This document shows positions 20,588-31,701 of a DNA stretch of 64,000 nucleotides, in pieces. Each line of letters begins with the position of its first letter. Within the stretch, counting starts at the first letter, position 1. This DNA is from Shewanella sediminis HAW-EB3 (GTDB lineage Bacteria; Pseudomonadota; Gammaproteobacteria; Enterobacterales; Shewanellaceae). Below the pieces are notes generated by a model, which saw only the letters and a list, made by a program, of their open reading frames with translations, had not been told where the DNA came from and made no database searches. The stretch spans positions 3,410,001 to 3,474,000 of the forward strand of contig NC_009831.1 of the NCBI RefSeq assembly GCF_000018025.1, written 5' to 3'. The position numbers and the translations under genes are program-made.

Positions 20588-21964
20588 ATGATAAGTGTTT
20601 TCGACATGTTCAAGATTGGCATAGGGCCTTCGAGTTCTCATACTGTGGGTCCGATGAAGGCTGGCAATATCTTTATTAATGATCTTGATAGAAAAGGACT
20701 TCTTGAATCTACCGATGAGTTAAGATCTGAACTGTTTGGCTCCTTAGGGCAAACAGGAAAAGGCCATGGCACCGGCAAAGCGGTGATCCTTGGTCTCATG
20801 GGTGAAGCACCGGATACAGTCGATACCGATATCATAGACAAGGTACTCAAAGAGGTCAGCGAATCAGAACAGTTACAGATGGCAAATGGAACAAACGTCA
20901 TTTTCAGCCGTGACGCCGGAGTCATCTACCATAGACGTAAAAGCTTACCCGCCCACGCCAATGCCATGACGCTATATGCTTTCTCAAAGGGTAAGTGCAT
21001 CTATGAGAGAACCTATTATTCGGTAGGTGGTGGCTTTATTCTGGACGAAGATGAAATCAAAGCCCAAGACGCCTCTCCTGCCGCGCCAATTCAATCTGCT
21101 CCCTTTGATTTTAACAGCGCCAGTGAGCTTCTGGCGGCATGCACAGACAATGGTTTGAGTATCTCTTCACTCATGATGGCGAATGAGCTCAGTGTCGCCC
21201 CCGAGAATCAGATAAGAGAACAGCTTTGGCACATTTGGCAGACAATGAAAAATTGTGTCGAGCGTGGTTACCAGAAAGAGGGAATTTTACCCGGAGGCTT
21301 GAAATTAAGACGCCGTGCTCCCGCAATGTACCGCAGGTTAAAGGCTGAAGGTAAGAATAATATCGATCCCTTAACTGCTTTGGATTGGGTGGATCTATTC
21401 GCGCTATCGGTAAATGAGCAAAATGCGGCGGGCGATCGAGTCGTAACGGCTCCAACAAACGGCGCGGCCGGTATTATTCCTGCGGTACTGTGTTATTACG
21501 ATACCTTTGTCGAGGAGGTCGATATTGACGTCTGCAGTCGCTACCTGTTAACTGCTGCTGCAATCGGTATTCTCTATAAGAAAAACGCCTCAATTTCCGG
21601 TGCCGAAGTTGGCTGTCAGGGCGAAGTTGGCGTAGCCTGCTCGATGGCCGCCGGTGCTCTGACCGAGATCATGGGCGGCACTATCGAGCATGTCGAAAAT
21701 GCCGCAGAGATAGGTATGGAGCATAACTTAGGCTTAACTTGTGATCCCGTCGGTGGCTTGGTGCAAGTCCCTTGTATAGAACGAAATGCCATGGGCGCGG
21801 TGAAGGCCATCAATGCCTCCAGAATGGCGCTACGCGGTGACGGAAATCATAAAGTCTCACTGGATAAAGTCATAAAAACTATGATGGACACAGGTAAAGA
21901 CATGAGAAGCAAGTACAAGGAAACGGCAAAGGGTGGGTTAGCAGTAAATATCGTTGAATGTTAA
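20588..21964 (+). CDS. sdaA: L-serine dehydratase, iron-sulfur type
   Basis: Deaminates L-serine to pyruvate and ammonia with a catalytic [4Fe-4S] cluster. The 458-residue single-chain form has the N-terminal beta domain (MISVFDMFKIGIGPSSSHTVGPM) and the alpha domain with VTAPTNGAAGIIPAVL, GCQGEVGVACSMAAGALTE and GLTCDPVGGLVQVPCIERN. These carry the conserved cluster cysteines. The protein ends in a C-terminal Cys (NIVEC), as in the E. coli enzyme, where that tail reaches the active site. It is a single gene closed by a strong bidirectional terminator. Confidence 0.97.
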   Translation: MISVFDMFKIGIGPSSSHTVGPMKAGNIFINDLDRKGLLESTDELRSELFGSLGQTGKGHGTGKAVILGLMGEAPDTVDTDIIDKVLKEVSESEQLQMANGTNVIFSRDAGVIYHRRKSLPAHANAMTLYAFSKGKCIYERTYYSVGGGFILDEDEIKAQDASPAAPIQSAPFDFNSASELLAACTDNGLSISSLMMANELSVAPENQIREQLWHIWQTMKNCVERGYQKEGILPGGLKLRRRAPAMYRRLKAEGKNNIDPLTALDWVDLFALSVNEQNAAGDRVVTAPTNGAAGIIPAVLCYYDTFVEEVDIDVCSRYLLTAAAIGILYKKNASISGAEVGCQGEVGVACSMAAGALTEIMGGTIEHVENAAEIGMEHNLGLTCDPVGGLVQVPCIERNAMGAVKAINASRMALRGDGNHKVSLDKVIKTMMDTGKDMRSKYKETAKGGLAVNIVEC

Positions 21965-22030
21965 TTCGACAACTTTAGCTAAGTAAATTCACCGCTACCG
22001 TTAAAGTGAATAGTCACAGCTAAAAACAAA

Positions 22031-22057
22031 AAAACTCGCCAATTGGCGAGTTTTCTG
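22031..22057. terminator. Bidirectional terminator between sdaA and cysB
   Basis: A 10-bp stem AAAACTCGCC / GGCGAGTTTT with an AATT loop, flanked by A and T runs, lies between the convergent sdaA and cysB genes. Confidence 0.88.
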
Positions 22058-22084
22058 TTTTTACAAATACAGATTCAAACCTGT

Positions 22085-23113
<1,029 letters not shown>

Positions 23114-23282
23114 TTAAGTATAATAAATAGTTATAGTACAACGTAAAAATTAAATCAATATGGAATATAACATACTGTTAAAGTCAATCACACGACATTA
23201 GTCAATTCATAGACTAAGATAGCTATGCTAGTGTGTTGATTTATAGTAGCATTAACAGAATTGCAAAATTAACGGTAGACCT

Positions 23283-24056
23283 ATGATATTTACTTTGGTT
23301 CTGATCCTTATCGGTGCGCTATTATTACTCGTTATCGGAATTAATGTCATACAGCAGCAGAAAGAACGTGCTGAAGCTGAGCGTAGAACCGAGCTGGCAC
23401 GGCAGCGAGCAATAATTGACGAAACGGAAGAGGTATTGTCTCACACCGGCATGTTCCCCTGCTCTTCTCAAATTGTTCTGGTGTTATATAAGCGTGTCCA
23501 GGATGCATTAGCTTTAGCGGTTCAAAATGCCGCCAGTCAGGCCGGAGATTACCAACGTCGGGGCGTCGATATCAAAACCCAAATTGATACCCTTCAATCC
23601 AGCCCCAAAACGTCACCGGCTATCGAAGGTTTTCGCCTACCCGATAACGATAAGCAGATCCTGACTCTGGTACAGGTACTCAAAAAGCTAAAAGCGATAC
23701 TGAGAGCCGAGCATAATAAGGGAAAAGTTGAACCCGCAGTTTTTTCTGAAGAGGAGGGGCGCATCGATAGCCTGCAATTAAGGATCAATGTCGACTCTAT
23801 GCTATCCAGAAGCAGAGCAGCTTGCTTTATGAAGCAGTACGGCTCAGCAAAACAGATGGTAACCAAAGCGCTTTCGACGCTACATGCAATCAAGGCTCAA
23901 ACACCAAACGATCCTTTCATTGCCCGTAAGGTCGATGAAGCGAAAGCCATGTTAGATGAAATTATGGGTGCCCAGAAAGAAGCGAGCCCGGTAATCAAGC
24001 AGGAGAAGGATGAAGAGGATATTGATGTCCTGTTTCAACCGAAGAAGAAGTGGTAG
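23283..24056 (+). CDS. Membrane-anchored coiled-coil protein, unknown function
   Basis: I do not recognise this 257-residue protein. It begins with one membrane helix (IFTLVLILIGALLLLVIGINVI) followed by a charged helical stretch (QQQKERAEAERRTELARQRA). The rest is a predicted helical cytoplasmic body ending in a short acidic segment (EKDEEDIDVLFQPKKKW). The single-helix-plus-helical-body plan resembles small envelope scaffold proteins. It is a single gene with its own terminator, read away from cysB. It could be a lineage-restricted protein. Confidence 0.75.
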   Translation: MIFTLVLILIGALLLLVIGINVIQQQKERAEAERRTELARQRAIIDETEEVLSHTGMFPCSSQIVLVLYKRVQDALALAVQNAASQAGDYQRRGVDIKTQIDTLQSSPKTSPAIEGFRLPDNDKQILTLVQVLKKLKAILRAEHNKGKVEPAVFSEEEGRIDSLQLRINVDSMLSRSRAACFMKQYGSAKQMVTKALSTLHAIKAQTPNDPFIARKVDEAKAMLDEIMGAQKEASPVIKQEKDEEDIDVLFQPKKKW

Positions 24057-24074
24057 CACTCTCCCCCTTCATTT

Positions 24075-24101
24075 AAAACCAGCATTTATGCTGGTTTTTT
24101 T
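24075..24101 (+). terminator. Rho-independent terminator of the unknown membrane gene
   Basis: A 10-bp stem AAAACCAGCA / TGCTGGTTTT with a 4-nt loop is followed by a T run, 19 bp after the stop codon. Confidence 0.85.
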
Positions 24102-24125
24102 GTGTCTGAAATAATTGAACCTCAG

Positions 24126-24286
24126 CAGCTTCGCGGCTAAAGCCACTCCTACATTGGGTTAAATCCTACTTCAATACATAATTGCGTCTCAACAGCTTCG
24201 CGGCTAAAGCCGCTCCTACATAGGGTGAAACCTACTTCAATACATAATTGCGTCTCAACAGCTTCACGACTGAAGCCGCTCCTACA
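24126..24286. repeat. Three REP-type palindromes in a 66-67-bp tandem array
   Basis: Three copies of a unit with period 66-67 bp. Each holds a REP core at 24131-24153, 24198-24220 and 24264-24286. Read on the minus strand the core is GTAGGAGCGGCTTTAGCCGC, a GTAG tetranucleotide followed by an imperfect palindrome. This is the signature of REP elements mobilised by REP-associated tyrosine transposases. Between cores the spacer (CTACTTCAATACATAATTGC) is also repeated. Copies 1 and 3 carry base changes in the palindrome. No REP transposase gene is in the window. Confidence 0.85.
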
Positions 24287-24287
24287 T

Positions 24288-24319
24288 AAAAAAAGCCCCG
24301 ATACAGATCGAGGCTTTCA
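24288..24319 (-). terminator. Terminator of topA
   Basis: A hairpin AAAGCC-CGAT / ATCG-AGGCTTT with an ACAG loop is preceded on the plus strand by an A run, which is a T run in the minus-strand transcript. It lies just after the topA stop. Confidence 0.75.
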
Positions 24320-24353
24320 TGTGATCAAGAGTAAACGCTAATCTATTAGCTGA

Positions 24354-27023
24354 TTACTTTTTCTCTTTTGGCTTAGCTTTTGCCTTCGGCTTAGCTTTCT
24401 TCTTAGACTCAGAAACCCATTTACCGTCAATGAATTTAGATGCCCATCCAGACGCTTTACCATCGACATCGGTAGCAACATATTGCTCTTTCGTCTTACG
24501 ACTAAATCGAACCGTTGCCTTATTGCCATCATCATCGGTAACGGGAGCGTCGGCCAGATAAGCGTACTTAGGCCACAGAAGCTCACGATATTTAACCAGC
24601 TCTTCCACTAACGGCGCGCGAGTCTCACGTGACTTAGGAAAAGTACTGGCAGCCATAAAGATCCCCGCGGCACCATCTCTAAGCACAAAGTAGCCATCTG
24701 ACTTAGTACATTTCAGCTCAGGAAGGTGAATAGGATCTTCTTTTGGCGGCGCAGCTTCTCCGCTCTTAAGTAACTTACGAGTATTCTTACAGTCATCGTT
24801 AGTACAACCAAAGTACTTACCGAAGCGGCCATTTTTGAGCTCCATATCGTTGCCACAACGGTCGCATTCGATAATAGGACCTTCATAGCCCTTAATTTTA
24901 AACTGCCCCTGCTCGACTTCGTAGCCGCCACAAATAGGGTTGTTACCACAGACATGAAGCTTACGCTTCTCATCGATGAGGTAACTATCCATCGCAGTCC
25001 CACACACGTCACAACGATGTTTAGCTCTCAATGCGTCAGTCTCTGCATCTTCACTGTTTTCGCTCACAGCTTCTTCGCCGGGAGTGAGGTTCATCGTGGT
25101 CTTACAACGCTCTTTGGGGGGTAAGGCATAACCGGAACAGCCCAGGAATACACCCGTTGTTCCCGTTCGAATACCCATAGGTCTATCACAAGTTGGACAC
25201 TTAATGTTGTCCGTTAACACCATCTCGTTAGGACGCATACCGCCTTCTTCTGGTGCCAACTCGGCTTGCTCAATCTGTTTCGTCAGATCTTTGTAGAAAC
25301 CATCTAAGACCTTTTTCCACTTAAGTTCGCCTTGCGCCACATCATCGAGGGTTTGCTCCATGCTGGCGGTGAAGTCATAACTCATTAACTCTTTAAAACT
25401 ACCAACCAGGCTTTCGCTGACGATCTCACCCATCTTCTCGGCATAGAAACGGCGGTTTTCAACTTTCACATAGCCACGGTCTTGAATAGTCGAGATAATG
25501 GTTGCATAGGTCGAAGGACGGCCAATACCACGTTTTTCAAGCTCTTTAACCAGTGACGCTTCACCGTATCTCGCAGGCGGCTTGGTAAAGTGTTGCTTAG
25601 GCATCAGCTCTTGCAAATTAAGCTTGTCGCCCTGTGCAACAACAGGAAGCGTGTTATCTTCTTCGTTTTTCTTCTTCACAACTGTCTGAACACGAGTCCA
25701 ACCGTCGAAGCGTAATGTACGCCCCGTCGCCTTTAGCTCGTACTCACCCGCTTTAACGGTCAATCGTGTCGCATCATATTTAGCTGGTGTCATCTGACAA
25801 GAGACAAACTGGCGCCAGATCAACTCATACAAGCGCTGAGCATCTCTCTCCATGTCTTTCATGGATGCTGCCTGTACGCTTACATCAGAGGGACGTATCG
25901 CCTCGTGAGCTTCTTGAGCACCACCTTTACTACCATAGCGAATTGGCGCTTCAGGCAGATATTTATCCCCAAACTCTTTAGCAATCATCTCCCGCACACC
26001 ATCGAGAGCCTCTTGGCTCAAGTTGGTCGAATCGGTACGCATATAAGTGATATGACCCGCCTCGTAGAGACGTTGCGCCATCATCATGGTTTTCTTAACA
26101 CCAAAACCTAAACGCGTACTCGCAGCTTGCTGCAAAGTAGAAGTGATATAGGGCGCCGAAGGTTTACTCGATGTCGCTCTGTCATCACGAGCCGCGACAA
26201 CAAAACTTGACTGAGACAGGGCCGAGGTTGCCGTTTGGGCCTGTGACTCTGTAACCGGATTAAATGCCTTATCCTGAAACTTAACAACCTGCATCTTTAA
26301 TGCGGCATTGTTGAGGGTTTCCAGTTGAGCATGAATATCCCAGAACTCTTCAGGGACGAAGGCTTTAATTTCGCTCTCTTTTTCGACAACGAGTCTGGTC
26401 GCTACCGATTGTACGCGTCCGGCAGAGAGTCCCCGCGCCACTTTTTTCCAAAGTAACGGAGAGACCATAAAACCAACAACGCGGTCGAGGAAACGACGCG
26501 CCTGTTGAGCGTTAACCATATTCGTGTCTAAGGTCGAAGGCTTACTAAACGCATCCTGAATCGCAGATTTAGTGATCTCATTAAAGACGACGCGTTGATA
26601 ACGTGACGCATCACCACCAATGACCTCTTGAAGATGCCATGCAATTGCCTCCCCCTCTCTATCCAAATCGGTTGCGAGAAAGATTTGGTCAGCGGACTCG
26701 GCTAATTTTTGCAGCTCTTTAACGACTTTCTCTTTGCCGGGAAGTGTTTGATAATTAGCTTTCCAGCCTTTATCAGGATCGATTCCCATACGAGAAACGA
26801 GTGCTTGCTTGGCTTTTATACTCTTGTAGATGGCTTTCTCTTCAGGAGCCATTTTTCGCACTTCAGCCGGCGTTTTCGTCGCCACTTTAGCTTCAGTACT
26901 GGATGATGTTGGCAGGTCACGAATATGACCCACACTCGATTTCACGATGTAATCTTTGCCGAGATATTTATTAATAGTCTTGGCTTTGGCCGGTGATTCG
27001 ACAATAACTAGCGATTTACCCAT
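24354..27023 (-). CDS. topA: DNA topoisomerase I
   Basis: Type IA topoisomerase that relaxes negative supercoils. The start [22 protein letters not shown] is chosen because it matches the family N-terminus; an ATG nine codons upstream is less likely. The 889 residues hold the Toprim domain, the catalytic-Tyr loop [13 protein letters not shown], and [17 protein letters not shown]. Three C-terminal four-cysteine zinc fingers follow (starting CPTCDRP, CDVCGTA and CDRCGND), then a further topo I C-terminal repeat and a very basic tail ([16 protein letters not shown]) that probably binds DNA or RNA polymerase. It is divergent from astB. Confidence 0.98.
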   Translation of the reverse strand: MGKSLVIVESPAKAKTINKYLGKDYIVKSSVGHIRDLPTSSSTEAKVATKTPAEVRKMAPEEKAIYKSIKAKQALVSRMGIDPDKGWKANYQTLPGKEKVVKELQKLAESADQIFLATDLDREGEAIAWHLQEVIGGDASRYQRVVFNEITKSAIQDAFSKPSTLDTNMVNAQQARRFLDRVVGFMVSPLLWKKVARGLSAGRVQSVATRLVVEKESEIKAFVPEEFWDIHAQLETLNNAALKMQVVKFQDKAFNPVTESQAQTATSALSQSSFVVAARDDRATSSKPSAPYITSTLQQAASTRLGFGVKKTMMMAQRLYEAGHITYMRTDSTNLSQEALDGVREMIAKEFGDKYLPEAPIRYGSKGGAQEAHEAIRPSDVSVQAASMKDMERDAQRLYELIWRQFVSCQMTPAKYDATRLTVKAGEYELKATGRTLRFDGWTRVQTVVKKKNEEDNTLPVVAQGDKLNLQELMPKQHFTKPPARYGEASLVKELEKRGIGRPSTYATIISTIQDRGYVKVENRRFYAEKMGEIVSESLVGSFKELMSYDFTASMEQTLDDVAQGELKWKKVLDGFYKDLTKQIEQAELAPEEGGMRPNEMVLTDNIKCPTCDRPMGIRTGTTGVFLGCSGYALPPKERCKTTMNLTPGEEAVSENSEDAETDALRAKHRCDVCGTAMDSYLIDEKRKLHVCGNNPICGGYEVEQGQFKIKGYEGPIIECDRCGNDMELKNGRFGKYFGCTNDDCKNTRKLLKSGEAAPPKEDPIHLPELKCTKSDGYFVLRDGAAGIFMAASTFPKSRETRAPLVEELVKYRELLWPKYAYLADAPVTDDDGNKATVRFSRKTKEQYVATDVDGKASGWASKFIDGKWVSESKKKAKPKAKAKPKEKK

Positions 27024-27552
27024 AGAATGATCTGCGCCAAAAAGTCTCAAAATTTGTCAATTGGCTCCATATATAGAGGGTTGTCTCGATACTTTCAAGC
27101 AAATCCCTCTTTTATTTGTATCGTTGAGCCAATAATTAACCGTTTTGGACTATTTCTAAAATAAGTGTGAAAAAATAAATGCGTAATTAAAAACTAATAT
27201 TTCATTATTAGTCATCTAGCAAGTAATTGTTGTGCATTTCGATGCAAAAATCACAAAATTGCTGTTTTCACCTACCTTGTTAACCCAAATACCTCAAGTA
27301 TACTGAGCGCGAAATAGCGTAAAAACATGTAATAATTCGATCGAATTTACGCAATGATAGCCACTTATGCCTTGCTCTGCACCTGTGCTGAGCCTGCTTT
27401 AATACATTTTGAGCAAAGAAAAATAATATATTGGGTAAATATGGGACTCAATCGGCAATTTACACTCACCCTTGTCGATAAAAAAAATGAAAATAATGTG
27501 CCCACCTTTATTTCAATGGATAAAAAGTATCGCGACCCTAAAAGGAAGAATA
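27024..27552. promoter_or_regulatory. Divergent topA/astB control region
   Basis: A 530-bp AT-rich region with no convincing gene. It holds a nested dyad at 27317-27352: outer arms GCGTAAA / TTTACGC and an inner perfect 14-bp palindrome AATTCGATCGAATT (27334-27347). It lies about 200 bp upstream of astB and could be an operator. No clear ArgR box (TGAAT-N4-ATTCA) was found by eye. Confidence 0.45.
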
Positions 27553-28890
27553 ATGAAGCACTTTGAAGCGAATTTTGATGGACTGGTTGGACCGACTCAC
27601 AACTACGCAGGGCTCTCTTTTGGCAATGTCGCCTCCCTCAATAATGCGGCGGCCACCTCAAACCCAAGAGCGGCGGCTAAACAAGGCTTGAAAAAAGCCA
27701 AAGCACTTGCAGATATGGGTATGGTCCAAGGCATGTTAGCCCCTCAGGAGCGCCCAGATCTTCACACACTGCGTAGAATTGGTTTTTCAGGCACTGATGC
27801 AGAAATTTTAAATAAAGCCGCTAAAGAGGCTCCTGCGTTGCTAAGAGCATGTTGTAGCGCATCAAGCATGTGGACAGCCAACGCGGCCACCGTATCGCCA
27901 AGCGCCGATACCCATGATGGCAAGCTACACTTCACGCCTGCAAACCTGGTTGATAAGTTGCACCGTAGCATAGAGCCAGAGACCACCGGCAATATCCTCG
28001 CCGCGACATTCAATAATTCGCGTCACTTTGCCCATCACCAACATCTGCCGGAACACAGCAGCTTCGGTGACGAAGGGGCTGCCAACCACACCCGCCTTTG
28101 CAAAGATTATGGCAATGCCGGTGTTGAACTATTTGTCTATGGCCAGGAAGCGACGAACCCAGCCGCCCCTAAGCCATCAAAATTTCCTGCCAGACAAACC
28201 CTGGAAGCCTCACAGGCCATAGCACGCCTTCATCAGCTCGATGATGAGAACACGGTGTTTATCTCTCAAAACCCGGATGTCATCGATCAGGGCGTTTTCC
28301 ACAATGACGTCATTGCCGTCGGTAACCAGAATGTCCTCTTCTACCACGAGCAGGCCTTTCTCGATACCAAACGCAAACTCGATGAGATAAAACGTAAATT
28401 CGGCGATAGCGAACTTCACTTTATCGAAGTCCCGACCAGTAGAGTTGCCATACAAGATGCGGTGAAGAGTTATCTGTTCAATACTCAGATCATCACACTG
28501 CCATCGGGTGAGATGGCCATCATAGCGCCAACTAACTGCCAGGAGAATGAAGCCGTTCACGCCTACCTTAACGAGGTGGTCACCTTAGGGTCGCCGATTA
28601 AGCAGGTTAACTATTTTGATGTGAAGCAGAGCATGCAAAATGGTGGCGGCCCGGCATGTCTGAGATTGCGTGTGGCGATGAACGACATGGAGCTGGCCGC
28701 GGTTAATCAGCACACCTTGATGAATGATGCCCTATTTACACGTCTTAACGCCTGGGTAGATAAGCATTACCGTGACCGTCTCAGCGTCGATGACTTAGCG
28801 GACCCTCAGGTACTCATCGAGTCACGCACCGCGCTGGATGAGCTGACGCAGATAATGAAACTGGGTAGCGTATACCAGTTCCAGAAGTAA
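27553..28890 (+). CDS. astB: N-succinylarginine dihydrolase
   Basis: Second enzyme of the arginine succinyltransferase (AST) pathway; converts N2-succinylarginine to N2-succinylornithine, CO2 and ammonia. The start [20 protein letters not shown] is chosen because it is the family N-terminus and AAAGGAAG lies 6 nt upstream; the open frame extends 27 codons further without support. The 445-residue protein of the amidinotransferase fold has the catalytic-Cys segment [11 protein letters not shown] and [13 protein letters not shown]. It is a single gene here; the other ast genes are not in the window. Confidence 0.97.
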   Translation: MKHFEANFDGLVGPTHNYAGLSFGNVASLNNAAATSNPRAAAKQGLKKAKALADMGMVQGMLAPQERPDLHTLRRIGFSGTDAEILNKAAKEAPALLRACCSASSMWTANAATVSPSADTHDGKLHFTPANLVDKLHRSIEPETTGNILAATFNNSRHFAHHQHLPEHSSFGDEGAANHTRLCKDYGNAGVELFVYGQEATNPAAPKPSKFPARQTLEASQAIARLHQLDDENTVFISQNPDVIDQGVFHNDVIAVGNQNVLFYHEQAFLDTKRKLDEIKRKFGDSELHFIEVPTSRVAIQDAVKSYLFNTQIITLPSGEMAIIAPTNCQENEAVHAYLNEVVTLGSPIKQVNYFDVKQSMQNGGGPACLRLRVAMNDMELAAVNQHTLMNDALFTRLNAWVDKHYRDRLSVDDLADPQVLIESRTALDELTQIMKLGSVYQFQK

Positions 28891-28923
28891 GAATTAACTA
28901 CAACAAATTTTTACACGGCCAAT

Positions 28924-28955
28924 AAAAAACCCAAGGTGCTACCTTGGGTTTTTTA
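28924..28955. terminator. Bidirectional terminator between astB and Big-1 lipoprotein
   Basis: A perfect stem AAAAACCCAAGGT / ACCTTGGGTTTTT with a short GCT loop lies between convergent genes, with A and T runs on both sides. Confidence 0.9.
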
Positions 28956-28968
28956 TTGCAACTAACTC

Positions 28969-31485
28969 TTACTCAATGGTAATACCGACCGCGACAACTT
29001 CTGTCACCACCCCATTAGGAGTCTCAACTTGAACCAATAATACTCCCGAGTTAGGTTCATCCTCCCCCTTGACTGTTACTTTAACGTCTCGACCACCATT
29101 ATGGTTACTGCTTGGCCATATATATTCACTACCACTCACCACAGATCCTGCCGTAGCGGTGAAAATCACCTTACTTCCCGCTGGCATCTGCTGGTTATGA
29201 AGATCTGAGATAGTGAAGTATACTGAAGCGGAGCCTTTCCCTACAATGGTAATCCTTCCTGGATTATGCACACCATCCTTATCTTCGATAATAATATCTG
29301 CATGTTTAGTCGCCACAGCACTGCTACCCGACATCACCATAGTTAAGCTTCGGCGTACATATAAAGATTTAGAATCGGCAATGCCGTCGGCACAGCCAAC
29401 GTGAGCCGGTAAAGAACAGAGCACACCATTGTATAAGCCGTCTTTTAAATCAAATACGCCATTTGAGTTAAAGTCGACTAACTCTTCTAAAGCGCCACCT
29501 GCGTGACCTATTAATTGACCACTGGGTTGAGGGTTAAAGATTGTGTCTTCGTTGTAATCGTTAAATGCATCGTTGAGATCGAATCCCTCGCCGGTGACAT
29601 CCTTGCCGGTTAAAAATTCACTCATTTCACTGGCATCAAAACGGCCATTACCATTGAGATCCGGGAAGGTCTCCTCGCCGATTGCCGTCGCCGTTATCGT
29701 TGCCCGACCACCATATTGCTGGCCATAGATGTTACCATAGACGCGAGTCTGAGCATCATTAGCAATATCACAGATAGATGAGTCACCTTCATTAACTTTA
29801 AGCACATAACACGCTAATTCTGCTTTAGGATTACGAATTTGGTCGCCTTTCTCATCGAACAGTGATTGCCCTTCGGGCCTAGCCAGTTGACTCGTCCATG
29901 TAACCGAACAAGCACCATTTACTGTCTGACAAGCATCTTCAATCGCACCACCTTCCGTTGTAAATGAGACCGTTGTTCCATCGGGAACCGGGTTGTTGAA
30001 GGCATCGGCCATACGTGCGGTGACTTTCACTTCTGTACCATCACGATCCCACCCCTCGGCATTTAGCACTTCGGCAGATAGCGAGAAGCTATCCTGATCC
30101 GGGATACCTGTTGAGATAATAAGTTGTTTAGACTGACTGGAGATAACCGGATTAGAGTTATCATCCACTGTCGCGGTCACCCTGACCGAAGTCGCCACAG
30201 TACCTGTGGTCACAACAGTTTGAACGATACCTTCATTGTTTGTGGTTGCAACAGCAGGACTGATATCGACTCCACCTACGTTTGTATTCAGTTCAAAAAT
30301 CACATTCTGATTGCTAACAGGATTACTGTTTTTATCGAGAACCTGAAACTTAACCGTTGAGGACTCGGTTCCTCCCGTACCTAAAATACCGATATTTTCC
30401 GGTTCGGCCGAGACAAAAATAATACTCCCCACATCGGCTTGAAGCACGTTTATGATACCAACAGCAGATAGGCTGATGCCGCCAGCGTCAGCGGTAACAT
30501 GAATTTGATCTTCTCCCACACAGCCTTGGGCTAAATAGGTCGACGTCGCAACACCATTACTCGATGATACAGGAGAGCTTATTTGAGCCTGTGCTGGATT
30601 TTTTGTCGCGCAAGTTGACGAGAAATTCACATCAACAGGCTGGGTAAACGCGGTTCCCTGGTCGTCTTGAATGAGTACAGAAATAGTTGCAGTACCACCA
30701 GCAGACAAATTAACTGTACTTACTTCCGCGACGCCTTCTTCGAAGGGGGTACCACTTCCCATCACAACATTCGTTGCGCCAACGACAACAATCGTTTTAC
30801 CGACCTCATTAGTCGACAAACTTGCCGTTACCTCGCCAGCGCCCAAAGAGCTACCGGCATAGATATCGACGGTAGCCTTACCATCGGCATCGGTTACAGC
30901 ACTTTTAATCGGTAGATCACCGATAGGGCTATCGAAAGTTACAATTACAGATTTATTAATTCCTGTCACTGTCGCCGTTAACCTACCTGGCGATAGAGTG
31001 CTAATTGTTTGTATTGGATTACCGGAAGTATCTGTTAGCACCAAAGATACTTGAGCACCGCCACCAGCTTCACCACCATCACCTACCATAGTGACATTCA
31101 AAGAGGCTGACTCACCGGATGAAATGGTTGCCGTTATTGTCGCTCCGGTGTTGATCTCAGCGGTATTCAATTGAATAGTTGCAACGCCATCGGCATTGGT
31201 AGCTACTTCTCCGGTACCGGGGGCAAATGTTCCATAAGTGTCATTGTTTAGAGTGAAAGAAACTAACGTGCTAACTGCAGCTCCAGTCGAACTTTTCACC
31301 GTTGCCGTAATCGTTGCGGGTTCTGCAACCGACACTTGAGTGTTATTAACTGCTAACTCAACTGTAATGGTTGCGGGGGGAGTAGTCCCTCCACCACCAT
31401 CATCTACGATGTCTCCTCCTCCACTACAAGCAACGATAAAAAACGAACAGATAAATGCGACCAAAACTTGATAAGCTGACTTCAT
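28969..31485 (-). CDS. Big-1 (invasin-like) domain lipoprotein
   Basis: An 838-residue surface or periplasmic lipoprotein. The signal sequence ends in lipobox IVAC (Cys20), followed by a Gly/Asp-rich linker. Several tandem Ig-like Big-1 domains follow, each with the pattern of a T-x-T-A-T-V strand, a V-x-F turn, and N-A-D-G-V-A-T or a related G-x-A-x-V/T strand near its end. At about residues 610-690 there is an insert rich in calcium-loop motifs (DLNGNGRFDASE, DFNSNGVFDLKDG) and several cysteines. The role is probably adhesion or matrix; the partner is unknown. It is a single gene, convergent with astB. Confidence 0.82.
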   Translation of the reverse strand: MKSAYQVLVAFICSFFIVACSGGGDIVDDGGGGTTPPATITVELAVNNTQVSVAEPATITATVKSSTGAAVSTLVSFTLNNDTYGTFAPGTGEVATNADGVATIQLNTAEINTGATITATISSGESASLNVTMVGDGGEAGGGAQVSLVLTDTSGNPIQTISTLSPGRLTATVTGINKSVIVTFDSPIGDLPIKSAVTDADGKATVDIYAGSSLGAGEVTASLSTNEVGKTIVVVGATNVVMGSGTPFEEGVAEVSTVNLSAGGTATISVLIQDDQGTAFTQPVDVNFSSTCATKNPAQAQISSPVSSSNGVATSTYLAQGCVGEDQIHVTADAGGISLSAVGIINVLQADVGSIIFVSAEPENIGILGTGGTESSTVKFQVLDKNSNPVSNQNVIFELNTNVGGVDISPAVATTNNEGIVQTVVTTGTVATSVRVTATVDDNSNPVISSQSKQLIISTGIPDQDSFSLSAEVLNAEGWDRDGTEVKVTARMADAFNNPVPDGTTVSFTTEGGAIEDACQTVNGACSVTWTSQLARPEGQSLFDEKGDQIRNPKAELACYVLKVNEGDSSICDIANDAQTRVYGNIYGQQYGGRATITATAIGEETFPDLNGNGRFDASEMSEFLTGKDVTGEGFDLNDAFNDYNEDTIFNPQPSGQLIGHAGGALEELVDFNSNGVFDLKDGLYNGVLCSLPAHVGCADGIADSKSLYVRRSLTMVMSGSSAVATKHADIIIEDKDGVHNPGRITIVGKGSASVYFTISDLHNQQMPAGSKVIFTATAGSVVSGSEYIWPSSNHNGGRDVKVTVKGEDEPNSGVLLVQVETPNGVVTEVVAVGITIE

Positions 31486-31701
31486 GCCAGACTCCCTGTT
31501 ACTCAGAATGTAATTTTAAGCAAAGCGCTTATTACTTATAGCTCAACATTACATAATTTTCCCGCTACTTTTCCATAACTATCTTATTTTATTTCGTTAA
31601 AATAGCGAAAAACTTTAACTATTTGGCCATTTCATCGCCAGACCTTTCTTGTTAGGCTTACTGTGCAAATTGAAAAGCATAATAATTATACAGGAAGCAC
31701 T

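Noticed and set aside
27354..27566. 70-codon frame upstream of and overlapping astB
   Set aside because: It overlaps the astB start and ribosome site, has no domain and atypical composition.
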